In this document: in pieces, positions 8,873 through 16,197 of the stretch
Layout of the letters: each line of letters starts with the position of its first letter
Position numbering within the stretch: position 1 is the stretch's first letter
Source: Rikenella sp031549665
GTDB lineage: Bacteria; Bacteroidota; Bacteroidia; Bacteroidales; Rikenellaceae
Length of the DNA stretch: 64,000 nt
Direction of reading: 5' to 3'
Assembly: GCA_031549665.1 (NCBI GenBank)
Contig: JAVBPJ010000010.1
Span: 1 to 64,000, forward strand
Position numbers and translations under genes: made by a program
Notes under the pieces: model-generated
Database searches by the model: none
Told to the model about the DNA's origin: nothing
Seen by the model: the letters and a program-made list of their open reading frames with translations, nothing else

Positions 8873-9610
8873 TCATCGGGACAGGAGCAGTCCGCCGTCG
8901 AGGATCAGTTCCGACCCGCACACCCACCGGGCGGCGTCCGAAAGGAGGTACACGGCGGCGTAGGCGACGTCCTCGGGCCGCCCGTAGCCGAGCGGATAGT
9001 TGGCCTGGTCGGCCTGTTTCTCTTCCGAGGAGAGGTACTCGATCAGCGGCGTTTCGACCATGGCGGCCGAAAGCGTGTTGACCCGCGCGCCGATCCCCAG
9101 CAGCTCTTTGCCCAGCACGTTGGCGGCGGCGTGCAGTCCCCCTTTCGATGCGGCGTAGAGCGCGTGTCCCACCTGCCCCGTGTGGGTGATGAGCGAGGAG
9201 AGGATCACGAACGATACGCCGGGGTTGAGCTTTTTCCGGACAATGAGTTCCCTGGAAAGCAGGATCGGAGCCATTAAATTGACCTCCAGCGCCTCGCGGA
9301 TATCTTCCCGTTCGATCAGCCTGATGGGCAGGGGCTGGATCATCCCGGCGGCGTAGACCACCCCGTCGAGCGGCGGAAGCGCCCCGGCCAGCGCCTCGAT
9401 TTGGGAGTCCTGGGTCAGGTCGGCCACCACTTGTTGGTGGATGTCGCCCTCCAGGGCGCGGAACGTTTCGTCGAGCCGCGCGGCGTGGCGGGCCGTAATC
9501 ACCAGCCTCGCCCCCATGCGGGAGGCTTCGATGGCGATGGAACGGCCGATGCCCGACGAAGCGCCGGTTACCAGAATCGTTTTTCCTGCGAGCGAAAAGG
9601 GGTTATGCAT
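8873..9610 (-). CDS. SDR-family reductase, FabG-like
   Basis: NAD(P)H-dependent short-chain dehydrogenase of 245 residues. Cofactor loop TGASSGIG (15-22), Asn111, Ser138/139 and the YxxxK pair Tyr152/Lys156 are intact, and the C-terminus (GSELILDGGLLLSR) resembles FabG. The ATG at 9610 overlaps the KASIII stop by 8 bp, so translation is coupled. Beside a KASIII and a dedicated ACP, the natural inference is reduction of 3-ketoacyl-ACP to 3-hydroxyacyl-ACP; reduction of a keto-sugar is the alternative. Conserved family, inferred substrate. Confidence 0.88.
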   Translation of the reverse strand: MHNPFSLAGKTILVTGASSGIGRSIAIEASRMGARLVITARHAARLDETFRALEGDIHQQVVADLTQDSQIEALAGALPPLDGVVYAAGMIQPLPIRLIEREDIREALEVNLMAPILLSRELIVRKKLNPGVSFVILSSLITHTGQVGHALYAASKGGLHAAANVLGKELLGIGARVNTLSAAMVETPLIEYLSSEEKQADQANYPLGYGRPEDVAYAAVYLLSDAARWVCGSELILDGGLLLSR

Positions 9611-10655
9611 ATTCGACCAATGGGCTGCAATACAGGCGGCTGGTACGGAAGTGGCAACTGCCCCACGAGAGGCCCACGCCGAAACCGCACAGGCAAAGGT
9701 CGGTATCTTTTTCGAGGCTTCCAACTTCGGTTACCAGTGTGAGCGGAATGCTGGCGCTCGATGTGTTGGCGAACTCACCGAGCGAGACGGGCACTTTTTC
9801 GGCGGGCAGCTCCAGCAGTTCGGCGATGTTTTCCAGAATCATCCGGTTGGCCTGGTGGAACACGAAGTAGTCGGTCTGTTCCCGATGGAGTCCGAAGTGG
9901 GCGTAGAGTTTTTCGATGCTCTCCGGGACTTCGGCGATGGCGAACGAAAAGACGTCCATGCCGTTGAGGATCAGGTGCGCCTCATTCCGCACGATCTTCG
10001 GGCCGTACTCTTTCATCTCGAACGAGGCGGGGGTGATGGGGTGGCGCATGCCGCCCGCTTTGGCCATGATGGCTTCGGCGCCGCTGCCGTCGGTGGCCAG
10101 GTGGAACTGCATGCCCCCGGCCAGCGGGTCGTACCGGAGCAGGGTGGCGCTTCCGGCGGCCCCGAACAGGGGGTAGGTGCTTTTGTCCAGCGGCGATATT
10201 TGCGAGGGGGAGTCGCCCACCAGCAACAGGCAGCGCCGCAGGTTCCCTCCCGCCAGCATCGAGGCGGCCACGCTCAGTCCGTAGGGGTAGCCCGAGCAGC
10301 CGGCGGTCAGGTCCAGCGCGGCGCACTCGACCGGGAGCCCCAGCCGCTCCTGCAACAGGCAGGAGGTCATCGGGACGATGTAGTCGGGCGTTTGGCTCAC
10401 GAACAGCAGCAGGTCGATCTCGCGGCGGTCGATCTGCAAGTCGCCCAGCAACCGCTCGGCGGCGGCGAAACAGAGGTCGGAGGTGCAGGCGCCGGTGGTC
10501 GAAACGCGACTGCTGCGAATGCCGGTGGCCTCGCTGAACTGGGCGAACTCCTGTTCCGAGAATAGGTGCCGGTAGTCGTCGTAGCTCCGTTTTTGGGCGG
10601 GTACGCAGGCGGCGACGCCCTCGACGGCCACGCGGGGAATCTCCAGGAAGGCCAT
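9603..10655 (-). CDS. 3-oxoacyl-ACP synthase III (FabH-like KASIII)
   Basis: Condensing enzyme of 350 residues that would join an acyl-CoA starter to malonyl-ACP. The catalytic triad is complete: Cys120 in DLTAGCSGYPYGL, His267 in FHQANRM and Asn297 in GEFANTSSASIP. The ATG at 10655 overlaps the ACP stop (TAATG), a hallmark of coupled translation. It sits in a glycan cluster rather than a fatty-acid operon, which suggests it makes a short acyl group for sugar decoration, not membrane lipid. The frame is open well upstream but the family N-terminus fits this start. Confidence 0.9.
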   Translation of the reverse strand: MAFLEIPRVAVEGVAACVPAQKRSYDDYRHLFSEQEFAQFSEATGIRSSRVSTTGACTSDLCFAAAERLLGDLQIDRREIDLLLFVSQTPDYIVPMTSCLLQERLGLPVECAALDLTAGCSGYPYGLSVAASMLAGGNLRRCLLLVGDSPSQISPLDKSTYPLFGAAGSATLLRYDPLAGGMQFHLATDGSGAEAIMAKAGGMRHPITPASFEMKEYGPKIVRNEAHLILNGMDVFSFAIAEVPESIEKLYAHFGLHREQTDYFVFHQANRMILENIAELLELPAEKVPVSLGEFANTSSASIPLTLVTEVGSLEKDTDLCLCGFGVGLSWGSCHFRTSRLYCSPLVEYA

Positions 10656-10885
10656 TACTGTTTCGAGGCTACCAGGTCGTACAACTCGCCCAGGGTGTGG
10701 GTGGCGCGGATCTCGTCGCCCTTGAGGCGCACTCGGTATTTTTTGTAAATGACCGCAATGACCGACAGGGCCAGCAGCGAACTCCATTCGCCCTGTTCGC
10801 GGTAACGGGTGTCGGCGGTAAAGCCCTCGCCTTGTTCGAATTGGGCGGCGATCTCGTGGATAAACTGGGTTTGATTCGATTCCAT
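10655..10885 (-). CDS. Stand-alone acyl carrier protein
   Basis: 76-residue acidic helical protein with the ACP fold pattern. The usual DSL phosphopantetheine site reads SSL here (WSSLLALSVIAVI), with Ser36 as the probable attachment residue; loss of the preceding Asp is also seen in some specialised ACPs. Its stop codon overlaps the KASIII start by one base and its ATG lies 5 bp after the membrane-protein gene, so it is made together with both. Role: carrier for the acyl group built by the neighbouring KASIII and SDR. Confidence 0.82.
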   Translation of the reverse strand: MESNQTQFIHEIAAQFEQGEGFTADTRYREQGEWSSLLALSVIAVIYKKYRVRLKGDEIRATHTLGELYDLVASKQ

Positions 10886-10890
10886 GGGGG

Positions 10891-12783
10891 TTATTGAATG
10901 GGGGTGATCCGGTAAAATTCGTAGGGTTCGCGGTTGGCGCAGGCGATTCGTTCCACCCGGAAGGGGCGGCCTGCGAACCACGACTCCATGCCGCGCTGGG
11001 CCACCACAAAGCGGATTTCGTGCTGCCGGATAAAGCGGTTCTGGGCCTCCCACAGGCTGTCGGCCAGTTGCTGCTGTTCCACAAAACGGTAGAAGGGGCC
11101 GGTTTCGATCGACCCCAGCACGTAGGTCTGGTCGGCGAGCTGCTCGGTGTCGTAGGGAATGTCGTAAACGCTCAGGTTGACGGGCAGGTAACGGTCGGTG
11201 TAGCGGCGCAGGTCGGGCAGGGCGCGGACGTAGTTGGCGTTGCGGAAGAAGGGTTCGCGCCGTTTGGCGGCGTCGTAAGTTTCCAGGTAGGCGTAGTTGC
11301 CGGGCTGGTCCACCGTTCGTTCCACCTGCCGGTAGAAAGCGGCGTCGAACCGATCGCCCGGTTTCACGTGCGACAGGATGAGCAGGTTAAAGACCACCAA
11401 CACCGCCGGAGCCAGCCATTGCCATCCGCGGGCCGGAGATACGGCATGGGCCAGCAGCAGAAAGAAACCGATTTGCAGCAACGGCAACGATACGGAGTAG
11501 GTGAGTTGGATGTTGTCGACCAGGAACCACAGCGCGGTACTCCCCGCCAGCGAAACCAGCAGGATCAGCGGATAAAGCCCGTTTTGCCGGATTCCCCGCC
11601 ACAGGGCGGTGCGTTTTTCGCGCCCCAGCAGCGGAATGAGCAACAGGTAGGGGATCGCGTTCAGCAGCAGGGGGATCAGCCGCTGGGCGAAATTCTCCGG
11701 CAGGACTCTCCATCCGTTCGCGCCTGCGAAACTCTCCTTCAGGGCCGCCAACGCCGACAGGCTTTCGATTTTGTAGGGGTCGTCAATTCCGTTCAGGGCA
11801 TAAAAGAGCAGGATGTGTCCCAGCGTAAACAGGGTAACCACGATGCCGCAGAGGTACCCGTTTTGGCAGGTGCGTTCCTTGCGGAAGGTGCGGATCAGCA
11901 GCCAAAGGCCGCAGCCTGCCAGCAGGGCCGGCGCGGCGGGAGCGTACAGCAGCGATGCGACGCAGAGCGGCCAAATGCGCCAAAGGAGCGAATCGTTTTG
12001 CGCCAGCATCGAAGCGGCCAGCGCAATGCCGACGGGAAGAAACTTTTGCAGTTGGACCGACCAGCTTCCAAAGGGGGCGTACCCGTAGAGGGCGAAGTTG
12101 TCGTGAAAATAGTATCCGACGATTCCGACGATCGGCAGCAGCAGGGCGGTGAGGTAGGATCGGGGAGTTGCGAGCCTGAAGAACGACTGCGCCAGGGCGG
12201 CCCCTCCGGCGTAGAACAGGGTGAGCAGCAGGGGGAACGCCACCATTACCAGCGAGGTCAGTTGGGTCAGTCCGAACAGGTGGCCGGCCAGTACGGACAG
12301 CCAAATTTCGCCGTAATGGTAGAGGGCCGGAGCCTGGAACGCGGTGTTGGCCCAGTCCAGGTAGGGCGTTTCGACGGCGGTTTGGTCGAGAAAACTTCCC
12401 ACGGCGGCATAGAACGAGTAGTCGGGATGGATGGCCTGGTTCCACACCAGCAGGAGCTGACCGCTCCAAAACAGCGCGGCCGCGACGGCGGTAAGTCCCA
12501 GTTCGAGCCATTCGATCTGTCGCAGCCGGGCAGCGACGCCCCGGAACGAACACTCGGACCGGTATGCGCCGATGGCCAGCAACGGAACCACACCCAGCAA
12601 CAGGGTCTGCCCGCCGGTGCGGATCAGGGCGTACAGGGTGGCCAGCACCGTCGCCCCCAGGGCCAGTTTCAGGAACAGGCGCACGGCGGCGGGGCGGTCG
12701 TTGTCGACCAGCGACAACAGCACATGGCCCGCGAAATAGCAGATCAGCAGGATTCCCAATAAAGAGCATAGGGTGGTGAGCAT
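10891..12783 (-). CDS. Large polytopic membrane protein in glycan/acyl cluster
   Basis: 630 residues with roughly a dozen hydrophobic segments in the first 460, then a soluble C-terminal domain (about 470-630) containing paired Tyr/Asp-rich motifs. I do not recognise a named family. The architecture (many membrane spans followed by a periplasmic-type domain, with a short extracytoplasmic loop after about span 3 holding acidic residues) resembles GT-C glycosyltransferases such as ArnT/PMT that use lipid-linked sugars. Between the aminotransferase and the ACP gene, 12 bp and 5 bp from its neighbours. GT-C function is inference only. Confidence 0.7.
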   Translation of the reverse strand: MLTTLCSLLGILLICYFAGHVLLSLVDNDRPAAVRLFLKLALGATVLATLYALIRTGGQTLLLGVVPLLAIGAYRSECSFRGVAARLRQIEWLELGLTAVAAALFWSGQLLLVWNQAIHPDYSFYAAVGSFLDQTAVETPYLDWANTAFQAPALYHYGEIWLSVLAGHLFGLTQLTSLVMVAFPLLLTLFYAGGAALAQSFFRLATPRSYLTALLLPIVGIVGYYFHDNFALYGYAPFGSWSVQLQKFLPVGIALAASMLAQNDSLLWRIWPLCVASLLYAPAAPALLAGCGLWLLIRTFRKERTCQNGYLCGIVVTLFTLGHILLFYALNGIDDPYKIESLSALAALKESFAGANGWRVLPENFAQRLIPLLLNAIPYLLLIPLLGREKRTALWRGIRQNGLYPLILLVSLAGSTALWFLVDNIQLTYSVSLPLLQIGFFLLLAHAVSPARGWQWLAPAVLVVFNLLILSHVKPGDRFDAAFYRQVERTVDQPGNYAYLETYDAAKRREPFFRNANYVRALPDLRRYTDRYLPVNLSVYDIPYDTEQLADQTYVLGSIETGPFYRFVEQQQLADSLWEAQNRFIRQHEIRFVVAQRGMESWFAGRPFRVERIACANREPYEFYRITPIQ

Positions 12784-12795
12784 CGTCGGGAGGGA

Positions 12796-13896
12796 TTAGG
12801 GCTTGAAAAACAGTCGGATGGAGTCGGCAATGGTTTCGATCTCCTGTTCGGCGAGTTCGTGAAACAGGGGCAACCGGAGCAGGCAGTCGGAGAAACGGTC
12901 GGCGCAAGGCAGTTCGCGGCCGTCGTGCAACAGGGCTCCGTAAGGGCTTCGGTGGAGGCTTTGGTAGTGGAACACGGCCAGAATGTTGTGGGCCGCAAGG
13001 TGGCGGATCAGCGCGTCGCGCTCGGCTTTCGAGCAGCACACCAGGTAGAAAATGTGGGCGCTTCCCGGGTCGGCGGGCAGTTCGAAGCAACCCGCCTCGG
13101 CCAGCGGTTGCAGTTGCCGCAGGTAGTGGTTCCACAGTGTCCGGCGGCGGTGCTGGATCGTTTCGGCCGCTTCGAGCTGTGCGCAAAGAAAGGCGGCCGT
13201 CAGTTCGTTCGGGGCGAACGATGCCCCCTGAGATACCCATTCGTAGCTCGGCACCTCGCCCCGTTCGAAAGCCGAACGGTTGGTGCCGCGGTTCCAGATG
13301 GTCTCGGCCCGGGCGATCAGCTCCGGTTCGTTGACCCCCAGCATGCCTCCCTCGCCGCAGTGGATGTTCTTGGTTTCGTGGAACGAAACGCAACTCATCC
13401 CCCGCCGGCCCCGTGGGGTTGCGGCGACGGTGTGGGCCGCGTCTTCGATCACGTGGAGGCGGTGCCGGTCGGCCAGTTCGAAAATCCGCTCCATGTCGCA
13501 CAACACCCCGCCGTAGTGTACGGGGACAATGGCCCGTGTGCGCGGAGTGATCAGCGCTTCGAGCTGCGAACAGTCCAGGTTGGGATGGCGGGGCAGCGAA
13601 TCGGCGAAGCGCACGCGGGCTCCGGCGCGCGTAAAGGCGAGCGCCGTCGAGACGAAGGTGAACGAGGGGACGATCACTTCGTCGCCCGGCCCGATGCCGT
13701 AGATCAGGGCGGCCATTTCGAGCGCCGAGGTGCAGGAGGTGGTCAGAAAGCAACGCTCCACTCCGTAACGCTCCCCCAGCAGCGCCTGGCACCGCTGGGT
13801 GAACAGGCCGTTGGCCGAAAGTTTTCCCCTGTCGGCGGCCTCGCGGATCAGGGCCTGTTCGCGGCCGGTCAGGTGCGGTTTGTTAAAGGGAATCAT
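12796..13896 (-). CDS. wecE: DegT/DnrJ/EryC1/StrS sugar aminotransferase, WecE/RffA-like
   Basis: PLP-dependent enzyme that aminates a nucleotide-linked 4-keto-6-deoxy-hexose. The 366-residue sequence follows E. coli WecE closely as I remember it: MIPFNKPHLTGRE start, LTTSCTSALEMAALI, GDEVIVPSFTFVSTA, VPVHYGGV and the PLP lysine in SFHETKN (Lys176), then NRGTNRS. WecE makes dTDP-4-amino-4,6-dideoxy-galactose from dTDP-4-keto-6-deoxy-glucose. The 3' neighbour is 12 bp away; the gene overlaps the GT2-GNAT fusion by 14 bp. RmlA/RmlB to supply the substrate are not in this window. The exact sugar isomer is not certain. Confidence 0.9.
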   Translation of the reverse strand: MIPFNKPHLTGREQALIREAADRGKLSANGLFTQRCQALLGERYGVERCFLTTSCTSALEMAALIYGIGPGDEVIVPSFTFVSTALAFTRAGARVRFADSLPRHPNLDCSQLEALITPRTRAIVPVHYGGVLCDMERIFELADRHRLHVIEDAAHTVAATPRGRRGMSCVSFHETKNIHCGEGGMLGVNEPELIARAETIWNRGTNRSAFERGEVPSYEWVSQGASFAPNELTAAFLCAQLEAAETIQHRRRTLWNHYLRQLQPLAEAGCFELPADPGSAHIFYLVCCSKAERDALIRHLAAHNILAVFHYQSLHRSPYGALLHDGRELPCADRFSDCLLRLPLFHELAEQEIETIADSIRLFFKP

Positions 13897-15142
13897 CGTC
13901 GGGCAGTAACGCCACCAAAGGTACGCGATATTTGTAATAATCGGCCCGTGTGAGGAGGTAACGCTGCAACTGTTTTTTCTCTTCCCCCCTCTGCGGCCGG
14001 AATCCGAATGCGCGGTTGAAACGGATGGCCCGGTGGTTGTCGGCCAGGATGTGGGCGGTGAGCGTTTTCAGCCCCAGCACCTCGAAGTTGTAGTCGAGGC
14101 CGCACAGCGAGGCGCGGATGGGGAGGTCGCTGTCGAGAAATTCGGCCTCGCCGATAAAGATGCCGGTTTCGGCGCGGCGGTGGCGGTAGTCGATCGCCTT
14201 GAGGTTGCAGAGTCCCGCCTCCTTGCCTCCGGCCTCGATGATGCAGTAGCGGTTTCGCTCGTTTTCGACGGAGCGGAACCAAGCCTGCTGGGCCTCGGGG
14301 CTGATCTCCTCCCGAAACGCCATGTGGACGGCCACGTGCGGGGCGTTGCGCCATTGCCGCACCTGTTCGATTTTGTCTGCGGTGAGCCGAACCAGCCGTA
14401 CGCCGTACCCCTTGGTGGCCACGTTGACGGTGGTTCGGATCTGGAATAGGATCCGGTTTCGAAAGCCTCCGGGAAAGAGCAGGCCGAAAGCGGCGCGAAA
14501 CAACTTTCCGGGCGTGTAGCTGCTGCGGCCCCGGGCCGAGGGGGGATTCGGAACGTCGACCAGCGCCACGGAGCATCCGCGCAGGTAGTCCAGGGCCGAG
14601 AAGGGGCGCGAGGGCTGTTGGCGCCGGCGGTAGGCCTCGATTATCCGGCGGGGATAGAGCGCGTAGTTGGCCACGGCCGGGTCGGTCTTCACTCCCCGGC
14701 GCAGCGAGAGCAGCCCGTGAAACAGCCGCGAGGCCAGGCGGCGGCAGGGCGTTGCGGGACGGCCGCTTCGGCGGGCCATCACCACGTCGTATCCCTGTTG
14801 CGCCTTGCGCCAAAGCGCGGGCAGGTATTCGGGCGGGTCTTGCAGGTCGCAGTCCATCACCGCCACCCAATCGCCGCAGGCGTGCAGCACGCCCGCCGAA
14901 ATGGCGGCCTGCTGCCCGGCGTTGCGGGCCAGGTCGATGCCTTTGAAGCGGGGGTCGAGGCGGCAAAGCCGTTCGATCTCACCCCACGAACCGTCGGGCG
15001 AGGCGTCGTTCACCAGCACCACTTCGTAGCGTCGGGTGATGGCCGAAAGGGCCGCCTGCAGCGCTTCGGCCAGCGGTTTCAGCGTGTTTTCTCCGTGATA
15101 CACGGGAATGACGACCGAAATATCCGGAGCGGAAGAGGGCAT
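13883..15142 (-). CDS. Fusion: GT2 (polyprenyl-phosphate type) glycosyltransferase + GNAT acyltransferase
   Basis: 419 residues with two domains. Residues about 7-235 form a DPM1/ArnC/GtrB-like GT2 with ISVVIPVYHGENT, VNDASPDGS and the DLQDPPE motif (99-105). Residues about 248-400 form a GNAT domain with the closing NHRAIRFNRAFGFRP pattern, as in PseH/RimJ-like sugar N-acyltransferases. The two membrane helices that usually follow GtrB-type GT2 domains are missing; the GNAT takes their place. Overlapping wecE, it probably N-acylates the amino-sugar and loads it on a lipid phosphate. It starts 13 bp after the fimbrial anchor gene stop. Confidence 0.88.
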   Translation of the reverse strand: MPSSAPDISVVIPVYHGENTLKPLAEALQAALSAITRRYEVVLVNDASPDGSWGEIERLCRLDPRFKGIDLARNAGQQAAISAGVLHACGDWVAVMDCDLQDPPEYLPALWRKAQQGYDVVMARRSGRPATPCRRLASRLFHGLLSLRRGVKTDPAVANYALYPRRIIEAYRRRQQPSRPFSALDYLRGCSVALVDVPNPPSARGRSSYTPGKLFRAAFGLLFPGGFRNRILFQIRTTVNVATKGYGVRLVRLTADKIEQVRQWRNAPHVAVHMAFREEISPEAQQAWFRSVENERNRYCIIEAGGKEAGLCNLKAIDYRHRRAETGIFIGEAEFLDSDLPIRASLCGLDYNFEVLGLKTLTAHILADNHRAIRFNRAFGFRPQRGEEKKQLQRYLLTRADYYKYRVPLVALLPDDDSL

Positions 15143-15155
15143 CGCGGCGCTGAGA

Positions 15156-16100
15156 TTAGAAGGTGATGCTTACGATGATTTGCTCGAACTCGGCGGGAAT
15201 GATCTGGAATCCCGGATCGCCCGAGGAACCGAAATCGAGGAAGATGATGTAGGGGGTACGCGGCGGAACGCGGTAGGGAGAGTCGTAGGAGAGTACCTCG
15301 GTTTGATTGCGGTATATTTTGATGGTCAACCGTTCGGAGCCCTGCGTGGGCAACAGGTTGAACATGGGGGTGCAGGGGTTGGAATCTTCGATCACCGTAG
15401 CGGGCTGGTAGCTCATCTTGTCGCCATAGAGCGATCCGCCGATGTTGTAGCGGCTCGAGGTAACGCCCACGGTAAAGGTAAATTGATCCTGGGCCAGTCC
15501 CGAGGGGCCGAACTTGCTGTCTGCCCAGGCGGCCAAATTTTTTGTTTTGATCTTGACGGCGCCGGTGCGCGGTTTCAGATGCAGGTAATAGACAATGTTC
15601 TTGTCGTTGTTGGGGTTGATGTCAAAGGTGTTGGCATCGTACATGAAGTCGATCGGCGACTGGGCGAACCCCACCTGATGGGCCAGGGGAGTGAGGGCGA
15701 AAAGCAGATCGGTTTGGGCGTAGGCTTGCCCGACAACCAGTTGCGAAAAGGTGGCCGGAAGATCGGTAACGCTGTTGTCGGTACCGACGGCAACGACACG
15801 GATTTTCGGATAATCTTTGTAGGGCAGCGGAATGACGGCGCCTACCGGGGCCTGGTGCGTCCCAAGCAGGATGCCCTGTTCGCTGAAGACGTAGATCAAC
15901 GCCTGGGTCGGCTCGATCATCTGCGAAACGTCGTTCGCAGCGAAGGGAGAGAGGTCGAAGCTGTCGTCGGCGTCCGGATCCATCAGCACCCGCAGCATGT
16001 AGGGCTGGTAGCAGCGGTCCATAAAGTCGTCCTTCACGTCGCAGCCGGTCAGGACCACCGCGCAAAGCAGGACAAATAGACTTTTAAACGAAAACTTCAT
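15156..16100 (-). CDS. Mfa2/FimB-type fimbrial anchor lipoprotein
   Basis: 314-residue lipoprotein; lipobox VVLTGC with Cys20 after a hydrophobic signal. The early ...DRCYQPYMLRVLMDPD... strand with a second Cys and the later YVFSEQGILLG and GSERLTIKIYRNQTEV segments are the pattern of FimB/Mfa2 (PF08842-type) proteins, which terminate and anchor type V fimbriae on the outer membrane. Last of the fimbrial genes, 97 bp after the last fimbrillin with a hairpin in that gap, and 13 bp before the GT2-GNAT gene. Confidence 0.82.
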   Translation of the reverse strand: MKFSFKSLFVLLCAVVLTGCDVKDDFMDRCYQPYMLRVLMDPDADDSFDLSPFAANDVSQMIEPTQALIYVFSEQGILLGTHQAPVGAVIPLPYKDYPKIRVVAVGTDNSVTDLPATFSQLVVGQAYAQTDLLFALTPLAHQVGFAQSPIDFMYDANTFDINPNNDKNIVYYLHLKPRTGAVKIKTKNLAAWADSKFGPSGLAQDQFTFTVGVTSSRYNIGGSLYGDKMSYQPATVIEDSNPCTPMFNLLPTQGSERLTIKIYRNQTEVLSYDSPYRVPPRTPYIIFLDFGSSGDPGFQIIPAEFEQIIVSITF

Positions 16101-16131
16101 GGTGCAAAGAAGCGATCTTCTTGTTAAAATA

Positions 16132-16165
16132 ACAACCCCCGTTGAACCTTTTCGCAGGGGGTTGT
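16132..16165 (-). promoter_or_regulatory. Hairpin between fimbrillin and anchor genes (possible attenuator)
   Basis: ACAACCCCC (16132-16140) pairs perfectly with GGGGGTTGT (16157-16165) around a 16-base loop. On the minus strand the stem is followed by TATTTTAAC. It could end most transcripts after the fimbrillins and let a fraction read through to the anchor and sugar genes. Confidence 0.55.
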
Positions 16166-16197
16166 CATGATGGAGAGGGAGATAACCCGGTTGATTT

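Noticed and set aside
10655..10885. ACP/KASIII as part of aryl polyene or flexirubin synthesis
   Set aside because: No KAS/CLF pair, dehydratase, ammonia-lyase or acyltransferase typical of those clusters is present.
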